From the NCBI GenBank assembly GCA_030602705.1, contig JAUVZF010000007.1:1-64000 (forward strand): a DNA stretch of 64,000 nucleotides, written 5' to 3'. Below the pieces are notes generated by a model that was not told where the DNA came from, ran no database searches, and worked only from the letters and a program-made list of their open reading frames with translations. This stretch comes from Planctomycetota bacterium (GTDB lineage: Bacteria; Planctomycetota; Phycisphaerae; FEN-1346). Below, piece after piece: positions 40,426 to 51,761 of the stretch. Each line of letters opens with the position of its first letter. The stretch's first letter is position 1. The translations under genes were made by a program, and so were the position numbers.

Positions 40426-40694
40426 AGAGCAAAGCAGTCCGGACGTGCCGCTCTGGGCCCGCGTCGTTCCCGCTCTGGGGTAGTTTGGGGTGTCTGAGGA
40501 GCCCGTGCTGTAAGCGGCGGAGTAAAGGTGCGGCGACCTTCGGCATACGCCTGCGTATCCGAAGTCCGGGCCCGTACCGGGCCGCACCAGGTCGCCGCGT
40601 CGATCCGGCGTCCGCCGGCCATGTGTGCCAACCGGGTCCGCACATGGCTTCGGCAAACGTCCCATAACGGCTTCAGGTATCTTGTTATAGGCTC

Positions 40695-42323
40695 TTAATA
40701 CATGCCCTCGCCGCCCATGTCGGCGCCGGCGGGGGCCTTCTTCTTTTCCGGAATCTCGGAGACGAGCGCGTCGGTCGTCAGGAGCAGTCCGGCGATCGAG
40801 GCGGCGTTCTGAAGGGCCGCACGCTCGACCTTCGTCGGCACGATGACGCCGGCCTTGACAAGGTCGCAGTACTTGTGCGTCATGGCGTCGAAGCCGAACT
40901 TGGGGTCGTCGGCTTCCTGGACTCGCTGGGCGACGATCGAGGCGTCCATGCCGGCGTTCTCGGCGATCTGGCGGATGGGGCTCTCCAGGGCGCGGCGAAC
41001 GATCTCGACGCCGATCTTCCGGTCGCCCTTGAGCCGGAGTTTGTCGAGGGCCTTGCGCGCCCGAAGCACGGCCACGCCGCCGCCCGGCAGGATACCTTCT
41101 TCGACGGCCGCGCGGCAGGCGTGCAGGGCGTCCTCCACGCGGGCCTTCTTCTCTTTGCAGGCGCTTTCGGTGGCGGCGCCGACGTTGATCTGGGCCACCC
41201 CGCCGGCGAGTTTTGCCAGGCGTTCGTCGAGTTTCTCGCGGTCGTAGTCGCTGGTGGTGTTTTCGATCTCGTTGCGGATGGCGTCGATGCGGCCGGTGAT
41301 GGCATCGGTGCTGCCGGCCCCTTCGATGATCGTCGTCGCGTCCTTGTCGATGGTGATCTTCTTGGCCTGCCCGAGGTCGGCGATCTCGACGTTCTCGAGT
41401 TTGATGCCGAGGTCTTCGAAGATGGCCTTGCCGCCGGTCAGCGTCGCAATGTCTTCCATCATGGCCTTGCGGCGGTCACCGAAACCGGGGGCCTTGACGG
41501 CGCAGCACTGGAACGTGCCGCGCAGTTTGTTGACCACGAGGGTCGCCAGGGCTTCGCCCTCAATGTCTTCGGCGACCACGAGCAGCGGCCGAGAGGACTG
41601 GGCGATCTTCTCCAAGAGCGGCAGCATGTCTTTGATGGACGAAATCTTCTTTTCGTGGATCAGGACGTAAGGCTTCTCGAGGACGCATTCCATGGACTCC
41701 AGGTCCGTCACGAAGTGCGGCGAGATGTAGCCCTTGTCGAACTGCATGCCCTCGACCAAATCGACGGTGGTTTCGAGGCTCTTGCCTTCCTCGACGGTGA
41801 TGACGCCGTCCTTGCCGACCTTGTCCATGGCGTCGGCGATCATCTTGCCGATCTCTTCGTCCTGGTTGGCGGCACAGGTGCCGACCTGGGCGATCTCCTT
41901 TGAGGAGGTGACGTCCTTGGACATGTTTGCAAGTTCATCGACGATGGCGGCCGTGGCCGCATCGATGCCGCGCTTCAGTTCCATGGCCGTTGCGCCGGCG
42001 GTCACGTTCTTGAGGCCCTCGCAGAAGATGGCCTCGGCCAGGATGGTGGCCGTGGTGGTGCCGTCGCCGGCAACGTCGCTGGTCTTTGAGGCGACCTCGC
42101 GTACCATCTGGGCGCCCATGTTCTCCCAGGGGTCCTCCAGTTCGATCTCCTTTGCGACGGTGACGCCGTCTTTGGTGACGGTTGGGCCGCCGAAACTCTT
42201 CTCCAGGATAACGTTGCGTCCGCTCGGTCCGAGGGTGATGCGGACGGCCTTGGTGAGTGTCGCCACGCCGCGTCGGATCGCCTCGCGGGCTTCCTGATCG
42301 AATGCGATTTTTTTGGCTGCCAC
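40695..42323 (-). CDS. groEL: Chaperonin GroEL (Hsp60)
   Basis: Forms the 14-subunit ATP-driven folding chamber with GroES. 542 aa, GTG start behind AAGGAG. Conserved blocks: [12 protein letters not shown], the ATP site [36 protein letters not shown], and [10 protein letters not shown] in the apical domain. The C-terminus ends D-M-G-G-E-G-M-Y and lacks the repeated G-G-M tail of Escherichia coli GroEL. groES is upstream, but 200 bp away, separated by an inverted-repeat element, wider than usual for this operon. Confidence 0.97.
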   Translation of the reverse strand: MAAKKIAFDQEAREAIRRGVATLTKAVRITLGPSGRNVILEKSFGGPTVTKDGVTVAKEIELEDPWENMGAQMVREVASKTSDVAGDGTTTATILAEAIFCEGLKNVTAGATAMELKRGIDAATAAIVDELANMSKDVTSSKEIAQVGTCAANQDEEIGKMIADAMDKVGKDGVITVEEGKSLETTVDLVEGMQFDKGYISPHFVTDLESMECVLEKPYVLIHEKKISSIKDMLPLLEKIAQSSRPLLVVAEDIEGEALATLVVNKLRGTFQCCAVKAPGFGDRRKAMMEDIATLTGGKAIFEDLGIKLENVEIADLGQAKKITIDKDATTIIEGAGSTDAITGRIDAIRNEIENTTSDYDREKLDERLAKLAGGVAQINVGAATESACKEKKARVEDALHACRAAVEEGILPGGGVAVLRARKALDKLRLKGDRKIGVEIVRRALESPIRQIAENAGMDASIVAQRVQEADDPKFGFDAMTHKYCDLVKAGVIVPTKVERAALQNAASIAGLLLTTDALVSEIPEKKKAPAGADMGGEGMY

Positions 42324-42365
42324 GGTAAGTTCTCCTTTTTGGTTGAGGCCTCACTCGGTTAGGTA

Positions 42366-42500
42366 AACGTCTTCAACGCAGAGATCGCGGAGAGAACAGA
42401 GAGACCGCCGAGGACGGCATGACACGAGGTAAAAAAAGAAGGGCTGTTGATATCTCAGCGCTCTCTCTTTCATCTCTGCGGCCTCTGCGTTAAAAGGGCT
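42366..42500. repeat. Inverted-repeat element between groES and groEL
   Basis: Left end TCAACGCAGAGATCGCGGAG and right end (reverse complement) TTTAACGCAGAGGCCGCAGA match over about 30 bp, enclosing about 70 bp including a purine-rich AAAAAAAGAAGGG. It is the (ACGCAGAG)n repeat type seen also at 37250-37720. Transcription of groEL from the groES promoter must cross it, and the transcript would fold into a long hairpin there. Confidence 0.65.
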
Positions 42501-42524
42501 TCAGAACGGCCTCTGAAACGGGGC

Positions 42525-42815
42525 CTATTTCTTGAGGACGGCCAGGATGTCGTCGGTGCTCATGATGAGCACCTCCTTGCCGTCCACCTCGATCTCGGTG
42601 CCGGCGAAACTTGAGAAGATGACCTGGTCGCCCTTCTTGACGGTCGGCTTGGCGACCTCGCCGGAGTCGAGCGTCTTGCCCGGTCCGACGGCCATCACCT
42701 TGCCGCGCTTCGGTTTCTCCTTGGCGGTGTCGGGCAGCACGATGCCGCCCTTCGTGGTGGTCTCGGCCTCGAGCCGCTTCACAACGACCTTGTCACCCAG
42801 TGGTTTCAGTTTCAC
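42525..42815 (-). CDS. groES: Co-chaperonin GroES (Hsp10)
   Basis: 96-aa lid subunit of the chaperonin. The start is GTG behind AAAGGAG. It begins K-L-K-P-L-G-D-K-V-V-V-K-R and contains the mobile loop region T-T-K-G-G-I-V-L-P-D-T-A-K-E-K-P-K-R-G and the D-Q-V-I-F-S-S-F-A-G-T-E block typical of GroES. I see no CIRCE inverted repeat upstream, so HrcA control is not evident. Confidence 0.96.
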   Translation of the reverse strand: MKLKPLGDKVVVKRLEAETTTKGGIVLPDTAKEKPKRGKVMAVGPGKTLDSGEVAKPTVKKGDQVIFSSFAGTEIEVDGKEVLIMSTDDILAVLKK

Positions 42816-42900
42816 AGCCTGCTCCTTTCACGTTGAGCGCTTGTTTTCCAGAACCTTGGCCGGCCCTCGACGGGGGTGGTCGAGGTCAGCGTCTTGTTCT

Positions 42901-43296
42901 CTACCATGGCCGCACGACGCGCGTCACGACTCGGACGATGACCTGCCGATCGACCGGCTTTTCGAGGACGGTCTTGACGCGAAGCGCCCGGACCTCGGCG
43001 GCCGGCAAGTCGGCCGGATGGGCGGTCATCAGGACGGCCGGCAGCCAGTACTGCTCGCGGCGGATGATCCGCAGCGTCTGGATGCCGTCGAGGCGCGGCA
43101 TGTGGAAGTCGATGAGCACGACATCGAGCCGCTCGTGGCGCACCAGTTCGATGGCCTCCTCGCCGCAGGTCGCTTCGAGCGTGCGGAAGCCCTCCCGGGC
43201 CAGCACGTCGCCCACGGCGCCGCGCCAGCCGTCGTTGTCGTCGGCGATCAGGACCGACGGCGTAGGGTTTTCGATACGGTTCGGCCAAGCCACCAT
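42901..43296 (-). CDS. Single-domain response regulator (CheY-like receiver)
   Basis: 131 aa with only a receiver domain. The acidic pocket is D-D in V-L-I-A-D-D-N-D, the phosphorylated Asp is in V-L-I-D-F-H-M-P-R-L-D-G, the conserved Thr is in M-T-A-H, and the Lys is in V-L-E-K-P-V. There is no output domain, so it acts by protein contact or as a phosphorelay intermediate. No histidine kinase is nearby. It is divergent from nothing and lies upstream of groES on the same strand. Confidence 0.85.
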   Translation of the reverse strand: MVAWPNRIENPTPSVLIADDNDGWRGAVGDVLAREGFRTLEATCGEEAIELVRHERLDVVLIDFHMPRLDGIQTLRIIRREQYWLPAVLMTAHPADLPAAEVRALRVKTVLEKPVDRQVIVRVVTRVVRPW

Positions 43297-43629
43297 GTTA
43301 GTTCTCGCTGGAGATACACTCCTCCCCTTTACGGTACAGCAATCACTGTGCCAATGGTGGCCCGGGGAAGAGAAACGACTCTATGATATCGCCTAAGGGA
43401 TTGCAAGCAAAAGGTTTACGCACCTGTCGGGTGGTGCCCAGAGAAGCGCCTGAAGCAGCGAAGGCGCCCGCACGTGCCAAAATGTCGGCGGGGCTGGGGG
43501 GGGTACTGCCATCCTGGCAGGACGTTCCTGGGGAAAGGGTATCCGGATCGAGGCCGCCGCTGTGTCATCTTGGGAAGGACGAGGAATCCAAGCAGGGCTC
43601 CGGCAAGCGTGGCTGGGCCGCCCGGCTCG
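43297..43629. other. Intergenic stretch, nothing recognised
   Basis: About 330 bp between the response regulator and the DUF4954 gene. It contains a small palindrome CCATCCTGGCAGGACG near 43510 and a poly-G run, but no open frame with a ribosome binding site and no RNA structure that I can support. Confidence 0.4.
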
Positions 43630-45834
43630 TCACGCGCGCTGTTTGACGGCCTCGACGAGTTTCTTGAACTGCCCGGTTTCCTCGCGGACCTGCTTGACGA
43701 AGGTGTTGTCCTCGGCGGTTCCGAGGACGGCTTCCATCTCTTCGTCGGTTGAGTAGGCCATCCGCCGGAAGGGGTTGTCGTAGTCCTTCTTGCGCGTCAG
43801 ATACGTCTGCTCTGCCACATGGTCCTGGATGCGGACGGCCTCATCGAGTGCGCCGGTCCATGCTTCGGGCGTCAGAGTGTCGAGGCCGAGCAGGTGGAGC
43901 AGCGTCGCGAAGGCGTGGCGCTGCTTGTCGAGCGGGTACGTCTCCCACAGCCGGTCGTACGCTTCGTGAATCGCATCCCACGTGGCATAACGGTCGCTCT
44001 TGATCTCGTCCTTCAAGGCGGCGAGGTCCGGCGCGGTGACCAGTTGGCCGCCCAGGTTCACCCAGTTGCGCTCGCGCGGTCCTGCCAGGGCGCCCGACAT
44101 GGCGGCCAGGTTGGCTTTGGGGTTCGCCTCCATCCAGTCGAGCAGGTTCCTGACGGCGTAGTGGTGAAGCATCTCGCGGTAAGCGGCGTAGGCGGCGTGG
44201 GCCTTGAGGACGATGGTGTCGCGGCGGGAGTATTCGACCCCTTCAGCCAGGATCTCCACGCCATCGACCTTCTCGGCCGGGCCGGTCAAGAGTTCCCTTC
44301 CGATGGCGGCGAGTGCATCCGGGTCGAGCGCGTCGGCCGGTTGGCCGCTCTTGCGCAGATGGGCCTTGGCGGTCCATGCTTCGAGCAGGTCGAGCGCCGT
44401 GGCGATCTCCTCAGTCGTATCCGGCGCGAGCGACTGGAACTCGATGTTCTGGATCTTGCGTTGCCGCTGGTCGCGGGCGGCGAACTTCCAGGTGTTCCGC
44501 GCCAGCGCGTACATGTTGTAGAGCCACCAGTAAGCGGGCAGGAGTTGGAGGCGGTCGTTTGCAGTGTCGTTCGAGATGAGGCAGAACGGCAGCGGCACAT
44601 CGAGTTCGGCCGGGTAATCGCCCCTCGCCAGCAGTGCGAACGAGGCGAACCGGCAGTTGTGCTTGACGCTGACGCACAGCCCCGGCCAGAACCCGCGGCC
44701 GGCGTGGATTTCGCCGTCGGGCGCGCGGCTGTTGTGGTTCGACCCGATGGTGGCGCAGGCGGCGATGTTCGACTGGCCCATCACGCACGACGCGACCAGG
44801 AACGAGTTGTTGTGGTGCTGTTCGTGGGCCGGGAAGATGAGGTTGTTGAGGATCTCGCAGCACGAGACGGTCGAGTTCGCCCCCAGGTACGAGTGGATGA
44901 GCCTGGCGCCGTACTTCAGGTTCGAGTTCTGGCCCAGGACGAAGCGGACGCCCTTGCACCCGTAGAAGATGTGGCACCCGCGTCCGATGATGCCGTTGAC
45001 GAGTTCGACGCCTTCGCCGATCTGGCTGGGCTCGTCGGGGCTGGAGTTGATCGTGAGGTTCTTGAGTTTGTTGGCCCCCTTGACGTAGACGCACGGTCCG
45101 GTTTTGACGTCCTTGATAATGCGCGAGTTCTTGATGACCGATGCGTTGCCGACCGTGCCGTAGAACCCTCGGCGCGGGTCGAAGGAGCGCTGGGTGATCT
45201 CGCCCAGCCGCTCCATCAGGGCCGGGTCGTCACGGTACTTGGCCCAGAGGTAGGCGTCGGCGGCGATCATGCCGTCGAAGGGCATGACGCTGCGGCCGCC
45301 GGCCTCGTTCACCAGGTCGAGCCAGATCCGCACGTCCTCCTCCTCGCCCTCTTTGACGATGCCGTTGCCGAACTTGGCGTGGTTCGAGCAGTGCATCTCG
45401 TCGAGGTTCTGGAGGATGACGTGGTCGCCGATGATGTAGTGGGCCAGGTACCGCACGTGGTGGATGGCGACGTTGTCGCCGATGTCGCACGAGATGATGC
45501 GGCTGTTCGTCAACCCGACCGGCACCGTCAGGTCGTGGTGTCCCAGGTACACCGGGTCGAGGCGGCCGATCCGCACGAGACCGTGGAACTCGCAGCCCCT
45601 GACGTGGGTCGGGTCGAACTGGTCTGTAACCAGGATGTCGTCCCACCGGTCGCAGTTGTTGCCGTTCTTGACGAGCGTCTCGATCTCGTCGGCCCGCAGA
45701 TTCCGCCACTCGCTCTCGTGCTTGTGCGACTGTTCGTTCCGCAGGTAATACTCGTCCCGGCCTTCGGGGATGTGCTCGCCGCTGATGAAGTTGCGGCCGA
45801 GCGACCCCGCGGGAATGACCTCGATCTCGCTCAT
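43630..45834 (-). CDS. DUF4954 family protein with left-handed beta-helix (LpxA-like) repeats
   Basis: A 734-aa protein from ATG 45834 (AAGGA 9 nt upstream). The first two thirds contain many hexapeptide-like turns (D-I-G-D-N-V-A-I-H-H-V, I-I-G-D-H-V-I-L-Q-N-L, Q-I-G-E-G-V-E-L-V-N-G-I-I-G-R-G-C, Y-L-G-A-N-S-T-V-S-C-C-E-I) of the acyl- and sugar-nucleotidyl-transferase beta-helix. The C-terminal third is helical. The family, known from Bacteroidetes, spirochaetes and planctomycetes, has no proven role. The fold suggests sugar-nucleotide or acyl transfer. Its neighbour nagB (same strand, 107 bp upstream) hints at amino-sugar metabolism. Confidence 0.8.
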   Translation of the reverse strand: MSEIEVIPAGSLGRNFISGEHIPEGRDEYYLRNEQSHKHESEWRNLRADEIETLVKNGNNCDRWDDILVTDQFDPTHVRGCEFHGLVRIGRLDPVYLGHHDLTVPVGLTNSRIISCDIGDNVAIHHVRYLAHYIIGDHVILQNLDEMHCSNHAKFGNGIVKEGEEEDVRIWLDLVNEAGGRSVMPFDGMIAADAYLWAKYRDDPALMERLGEITQRSFDPRRGFYGTVGNASVIKNSRIIKDVKTGPCVYVKGANKLKNLTINSSPDEPSQIGEGVELVNGIIGRGCHIFYGCKGVRFVLGQNSNLKYGARLIHSYLGANSTVSCCEILNNLIFPAHEQHHNNSFLVASCVMGQSNIAACATIGSNHNSRAPDGEIHAGRGFWPGLCVSVKHNCRFASFALLARGDYPAELDVPLPFCLISNDTANDRLQLLPAYWWLYNMYALARNTWKFAARDQRQRKIQNIEFQSLAPDTTEEIATALDLLEAWTAKAHLRKSGQPADALDPDALAAIGRELLTGPAEKVDGVEILAEGVEYSRRDTIVLKAHAAYAAYREMLHHYAVRNLLDWMEANPKANLAAMSGALAGPRERNWVNLGGQLVTAPDLAALKDEIKSDRYATWDAIHEAYDRLWETYPLDKQRHAFATLLHLLGLDTLTPEAWTGALDEAVRIQDHVAEQTYLTRKKDYDNPFRRMAYSTDEEMEAVLGTAEDNTFVKQVREETGQFKKLVEAVKQRA

Positions 45835-45851
45835 CGCCGGATTCCTTGTCG

Positions 45852-45945
45852 GCGTAGGCCGGGACGTGCCGGGCGGCACGGTCGCGCCGGAGCGCGGCCG
45901 CGCTCGGGGCGGCGGACCAGGCCTCCGAGTCGGGCGCGGCCTACG
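45852..45945. repeat. Palindromic multi-hairpin repeat between nagB and the DUF4954 gene
   Basis: Outer arms GCGTAGGCCG (from 45853) and CGCGGCCTACG (to about 45945), with an inner perfect hairpin GTGCC-GGGC-GGCAC and a GC-rich centre. Its CGAGTCGGGCGCGGCCTACG end recalls the arm of the structured element before mraY. The right arm provides the stop codon of nagB. Confidence 0.55.
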
Positions 45946-46723
45946 TGGTTTTGTCGGCCTGTTTCTGCTGCTGAATCCAGTTGTAGTACTCGCGCATCGT
46001 CAGTTGTGATGCCGCGTCCTCATCGCAGAAGATGATCGTGTCGGGATGAAGTTGCAGGGCGCTGGCCGTGATCATGCATGTGATGGGGCCTTCGACGGCG
46101 GCCGCCAGGGCAGGGGACTTGTTCGCGCCGCTAGCCACCACGACGCACTGCCTGGCCTCGAGGATCGACCCGACGCCCATCGAGATGGCCGTCCGCGGAA
46201 CGTCCTCTTGCTTCTCGAAGAAGCGGCTGTTGTCGGCGATGGTCTGCTCGGTCAGGTAGACCAGGCGGGTGCGCGAGCCGAGGCTGCTGCCCGGTTCGTT
46301 GAACGCGATGTGCCCGTCGGAGCCGATCCCCAGCACCTGAAGGTCGATGCCCCCGGCGTCGGCGATCTGCTGTTCGTACTCGGCGCACTGTGCCGGCCAG
46401 TCCTCGGCGGTGCCGGACGGGACACGCGTCTTCTCGACCGGCAGGTTGATGTGGTCGAAGAGTTCCTTGTTCATGAAATAGCGGTACGATTGCGGATGGT
46501 CGCTCGCGAGGCCGCAGTACTCGTCGAGATTGAAACTGGAGGCCTTCGAGAAGTCGAGGGCCTCTTCCTTGTGCAGCCGGGCCAGTTCCCGGTAGAGACC
46601 CATCGGGCTTGAGCCTGTCGCGAACCCGAGGACCGCGTCGGGCCTGGCATGTACGAGGTCGGCCACAACGCGTGCGGCCTTGAGGCTCACTTCGTCGTAG
46701 TCTTTGCAGATGACAACCTCCAT
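45941..46723 (-). CDS. nagB: Glucosamine-6-phosphate deaminase
   Basis: Converts glucosamine 6-phosphate to fructose 6-phosphate and ammonia, feeding amino sugars into glycolysis. 260 aa; ATG 46723 behind AAAGGAG. Motifs: L-G-F-A-T-G-S-S-P-M-G-L-Y near the N-terminus, the F-N-L-D-E-Y block, and the catalytic G-I-G-S-D-G-H-I-A-F-N-E-P-G-S. The end reads K-Q-A-D-K-T-T, and the stop lies inside a palindromic repeat. No nagA or transporter is nearby. It could also serve reverse flux toward UDP-GlcNAc. Confidence 0.94.
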   Translation of the reverse strand: MEVVICKDYDEVSLKAARVVADLVHARPDAVLGFATGSSPMGLYRELARLHKEEALDFSKASSFNLDEYCGLASDHPQSYRYFMNKELFDHINLPVEKTRVPSGTAEDWPAQCAEYEQQIADAGGIDLQVLGIGSDGHIAFNEPGSSLGSRTRLVYLTEQTIADNSRFFEKQEDVPRTAISMGVGSILEARQCVVVASGANKSPALAAAVEGPITCMITASALQLHPDTIIFCDEDAASQLTMREYYNWIQQQKQADKTT

Positions 46724-46934
46724 CGCGTCTCTCCTTTCGTAGGGCCTTCCCCCCCTTCGCGGACGGGTGCTGCCCGGTGGCACTGCGCCGAGGCAGAGCC
46801 GGTGTAACTGGATTCCAAGCGTCAGGCTCCGAACCGGACAACGTATTTATCGGCGGCTGGCGGGGCATGCTTGAAGGTGTTCCGGAAAGCCCCTGCCTGG
46901 GGTGTGGCAACGATTTCTGGCATGGGACGATTTC

Positions 46935-47030
46935 CTGCGGCTTGGCCGTAGCGCCGGGGTTTATCCCCGGCGCATCCTGGCCGGCGCCGCCGCCAACGGC
47001 CGCCGGGCATAAAGCCCGGCGCTACAACCG
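46935..47030. repeat. Mosaic palindromic repeat, modules in reverse order to the 12.4-kb copy
   Basis: Module A hairpin GCGCCGGGGTTTATCCCCGG at 46950-46972, a linker ATCCTGGCCGGCGCC, then module B hairpin GCCGGGCATAAAGCCCGGCG at about 47003-47024. Compared with 12361-12466 the strand is inverted and the order of A and B is swapped. It sits between nagB and bioD, where the remaining ~370 bp show no gene. Confidence 0.75.
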
Positions 47031-47097
47031 CCTGCGCTCGCCAGAAAAACTTGCCGCCCCAACCTGATGCGCACGCGCTGCCGGCCGGCCGCAACCC

Positions 47098-49168
<2,071 letters not shown>

Positions 49169-49172
<4 letters not shown>

Positions 49173-49984
49173 GACGCCGACGGCAGCCTCACGGTCAGCC
49201 GCGTTCCAATGGCCGCACCCAACCGAAGGGCCGCGCTCTGACGGTTAACGGCCACTTCCATCAGGCCCGCGCTGCCGACATAGGCCAGCAGCATGCCTGC
49301 GGCCACGTCGCAATAGGCGCGGCACAGCCCGCGAATGACGGCTCCCGAGACGTATATCTCAACGGCCGATGGGTCTCGCTCCATCAGCGTCTCGCCGGCG
49401 ATGTTCGTGACGAGGTTGCCGAACGGGTCCACGTAAAGCACGTGGCCGCGGATGGTGTTCTCCTCGCGCTCGGGCAGCGGCACGTCGAACCGTTCGATGG
49501 TCTCGACCTGCGGGCCGAGACGGTCAATGGCCGTGCCCGACGCCAGTGCCGCCGCAAGCGGTGCAAAGATGTCGCGGCCGTGAAAGGTACTCGAGACATC
49601 GGCTCGGAAGAAACTCTCGTTCTCGACTGCCACAACCCGGCTCTCCGACACCGACCCGCCCAACAGCAGTCGCCGCTGGGCCACCAGCGTCAGCAGACCG
49701 TTATCGGGCGCCAGATAGACGTGTCGGCCCGCCTCGGCCGCCAGCACTCGCCGCGGCCCACCCACTTCCGGGTCCACCACCGCCACGTGGACCGTGCCCT
49801 CCGCAAACGCCGGCGCCGCTGACGCCAGCATGAACGCTGCCGTGTGGACGTCGTGGCGCGGCACGGCGTGCGACATGTCCACGACGACGGCGTCCGGGCT
49901 CCGCTGGAGGATCACACCCTTCATCTGCGCCGGATACGTGCTCGCCACCCCAAAATCGGTCAGCAGCGTAATGATCTCGGTCAC
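49169..49984 (-). CDS. SAM hydroxide adenosyltransferase (DUF62 / SAM hydrolase family)
   Basis: 271 aa from GTG 49984, behind AAGGAGGTG. Family features: I-T-L-L-T-D-F-G at the start, Y-P-A-Q-M-K-G-V-I, V-V-D-P-E-V-G-G-P-R-R, A-P-D-N-G-L-L, F-H-G-R-D-I-F-A-P-L-A-A, and the C-terminal Y-V-D-P-F-G-N-L-V-T-N. The family is related to bacterial fluorinase/chlorinase but uses water or hydroxide, splitting SAM to adenosine and methionine. It is the first gene of a three-gene unit with bioA and bioD, with 4-bp overlaps. BioA consumes SAM, so a link to SAM use in biotin synthesis is tempting, but no such function is established. Confidence 0.88.
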
Positions 49985-50283
49985 GGTCCACCTCCTTCCC
50001 GATGGGTGATTATCCCGAAGTGCGGCGGCGAGGTCAAGCAAGCCTGCAGCACGCGGTCGTGTAACGTGTTCTGTGTAAATTCCCGCCGGTAGGCCCCATG
50101 CGGTAAACGCATCTTGCTGGTACGGCTTTGTGACCTGGCCCGCGACGCCCAACGGTCGGCGCGCGCTAAAACCGGATGAGCCCCCTCCCCCTCAAACGCA
50201 CTCAATCCCTCAATGGTGGGACAAAGCCGAAAAAGTCAGGTTGCCGCTCTCGGCATAAGCATTGCGGCAATTTGCGGGGCCGT
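49985..50283. other. Divergent-free intergenic stretch, nothing recognised
   Basis: About 300 bp between the SAM hydrolase start and the end of the methyltransferase gene. I find no open frame with a start site, no repeat of the dispersed families, and no convincing hairpin-plus-T terminator or riboswitch. Confidence 0.4.
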
Positions 50284-51303
50284 TTACCTGACCGCCGTCA
50301 GGACGGTCGTACCCGCGTACCGGGGCATGGGTTTGACCTGGAGGCCGGAGAAACCTGCGGCAGCGATACGGTCCGCGAGTTCCGTCAGCGAGAAGGCGCC
50401 GACCATCACGTTGAACACCGCGGGAATCAGCGGGCCGGTCTTTTCGGCGTTCATCACAAAATCCTGAACGATCAAGAGACCGCCCGGCTTCATCGACCGG
50501 CGCGCTTTTTCCAGTTTCATCTCGGCGGCGCTGGTCGGACCGTGCAGGACGCTTGACAGCAGCACGGCATCGTTGTCCTCCCCGAACTCGTCTTCGTTCC
50601 AATCGCCGGCCACGGTGCGAACGCGATCCGACATGCCCAGTTTCTCGATAACGCCGCGTGCGATCTCAATCGTCTCCGGTAGGTCCATCACCGTGGCCGT
50701 CAGGTCCGGGTACCGCTCGCACAGGGCCGCGGCGTAAGTGCCCGGCCCGCCGCCGACGTCCATCAGCGTCAGGCGTCCCGTCGTGGAACGGGTCCGGATT
50801 TCGGACAGGTCCACGCGTTCGACGAGTTCGGCCGCGCGCCCGGCCATCGCCACGTTGTGCATGCCGAGGATGAAGTTGCGATGCGAGCGGACTGGCGGCC
50901 GCCCGGCCGGGTCGAACACCCATCCGCCCTTCTCGCCGTGGAGCGCCGACTCCAGGTCGCTCCAGAAGGCCCACACGTCGGCGGTATGTGCCAGCATGTT
51001 GCCCTGGTAGCATGGCGCGTCGGGCAGGAGCGTTGCTTCCGCTTTCGGCGTCAGGCGCCATGCGTGGCCGTCGCGGTCCACGAGCCCCATCGCCGCAAGG
51101 ACGATGAGGACTTTCTCGGCCGCCGTCGGGTCGAGGCCCAGGTCCTCGGCCAGCCGCTTGGCCGTCGCGGGTTCCTTGGCGAGGCGCTCGAAGACGCCGG
51201 CGCTGCTGGCGGCCTCGAGCGCCCGCTGCGCCCTGGCGTGCCACCCGTTTTCAAACAATTCGGCGGCCCAGCGAATCTCGTCACTGTCTTTCTCGAAGAT
51301 CAT
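50284..51303 (-). CDS. SAM-dependent O-methyltransferase family 2-like protein
   Basis: 339 aa. The N-terminal ~95 residues form a winged-helix dimerisation domain (G-V-F-E-R-L-A, A-K-R-L-A-E-D-L-G-L-D-P-T-A-A-E-K-V, M-G-L-V-D-R-D-G) and the rest a class I methyltransferase with motif I L-M-D-V-G-G-G-P-G-T-Y, V-M-D-L-P-E-T at the end of beta 2, and the late G-G-L-L-I-V-Q-D block. This layout is that of plant COMT and bacterial acetylserotonin or hydroxyneurosporene O-methyltransferases. The catalytic His region reads S-S-V-L-H-G-P-T-S. The substrate cannot be predicted and no biosynthetic neighbours are present. Confidence 0.85.
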   Translation of the reverse strand: MIFEKDSDEIRWAAELFENGWHARAQRALEAASSAGVFERLAKEPATAKRLAEDLGLDPTAAEKVLIVLAAMGLVDRDGHAWRLTPKAEATLLPDAPCYQGNMLAHTADVWAFWSDLESALHGEKGGWVFDPAGRPPVRSHRNFILGMHNVAMAGRAAELVERVDLSEIRTRSTTGRLTLMDVGGGPGTYAAALCERYPDLTATVMDLPETIEIARGVIEKLGMSDRVRTVAGDWNEDEFGEDNDAVLLSSVLHGPTSAAEMKLEKARRSMKPGGLLIVQDFVMNAEKTGPLIPAVFNVMVGAFSLTELADRIAAAGFSGLQVKPMPRYAGTTVLTAVR

Positions 51304-51512
51304 GGTTCATCCTGCCGCTCAGAGCGTGTTCAATCTGCCCCGCGATTATACACTGTCACCGCGCTTGTTCTTGCACAATCTGCTCCGCATGAGTACATCG
51401 ACAAGCCACTCGCGGGCCACCAACGCATTGACCGCGCCCGAGCGGGCCGCTAGAGTAACCCCCTCAGGCGGGCCACACCAACCGATTCATTGCTTGCAGA
51501 AGCGAGGTCGCC

Positions 51513-51761
51513 ATGGAAATCGTCGCGTACAAAGGCTGGCAGCGGAACGTCCGCCTGGCCAACAAACACATCGAACTCATCGCCACGCTCGACGTCGGGC
51601 CGCGCATCATCCATCTCGCCGTGCCCGGCGGCAAGAACGTCATGAAGAACTACCCCGGCATGATGGGCAAGACGGCTCTCCAGCGTGCTTCAACGCGCTT
51701 TGGTGCGCGGTGGTTCCGGAGACCCACCGCGCAAGAACTAAAAGCACTCAGCAACGCATGA
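51513..51761 (+). pseudogene. 5' fragment of a DUF4380-like gene, cut by a palindromic repeat
   Basis: M-E-I-V-A-Y-K-G-W-Q-R-N-V-R-L-A-N, then I-E-L-I-A-T-L-D-V-G-P-R-I-I-H and G-G-K-N-V-M-K-N-Y-P-G-M-M-G-K form the typical N-terminus of a roughly 300-aa planctomycete protein resembling DUF4380/aldose-epimerase folds. After about 54 residues the sequence changes abruptly at about 51675 into the palindromic repeat (GCGCGGTGGTTCCGGAGACC), with a stop soon after. The rest of the gene is gone. A normal-looking GNAT gene follows at once. Confidence 0.65.
51697..51733. repeat. Palindromic repeat at a gene break
   Basis: GTGCGCGGTGGTTCCGGAGA followed by CCCACCGCGCAAG, same family as the units at 10936 and 25745. 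It marks the point where the DUF4380-like gene is truncated. Confidence 0.65.

Noticed and set aside
42816-42900. Search for a CIRCE (HrcA) operator upstream of groES
   Set aside because: No TTAGCACTC-N9-GAGTGCTAA-like inverted repeat is present in the region before the GTG start.
43819-46035. 738-codon plus-strand frame opposite the DUF4954 gene
   Set aside because: Composition is Val/Arg/Glu-rich shadow sequence. The minus-strand beta-helix protein is clearly the real gene.
49985-50283. Possible SAM riboswitch upstream of the SAM hydrolase/bioA operon
   Set aside because: I could not find the conserved stems or core of any SAM riboswitch class in this stretch.
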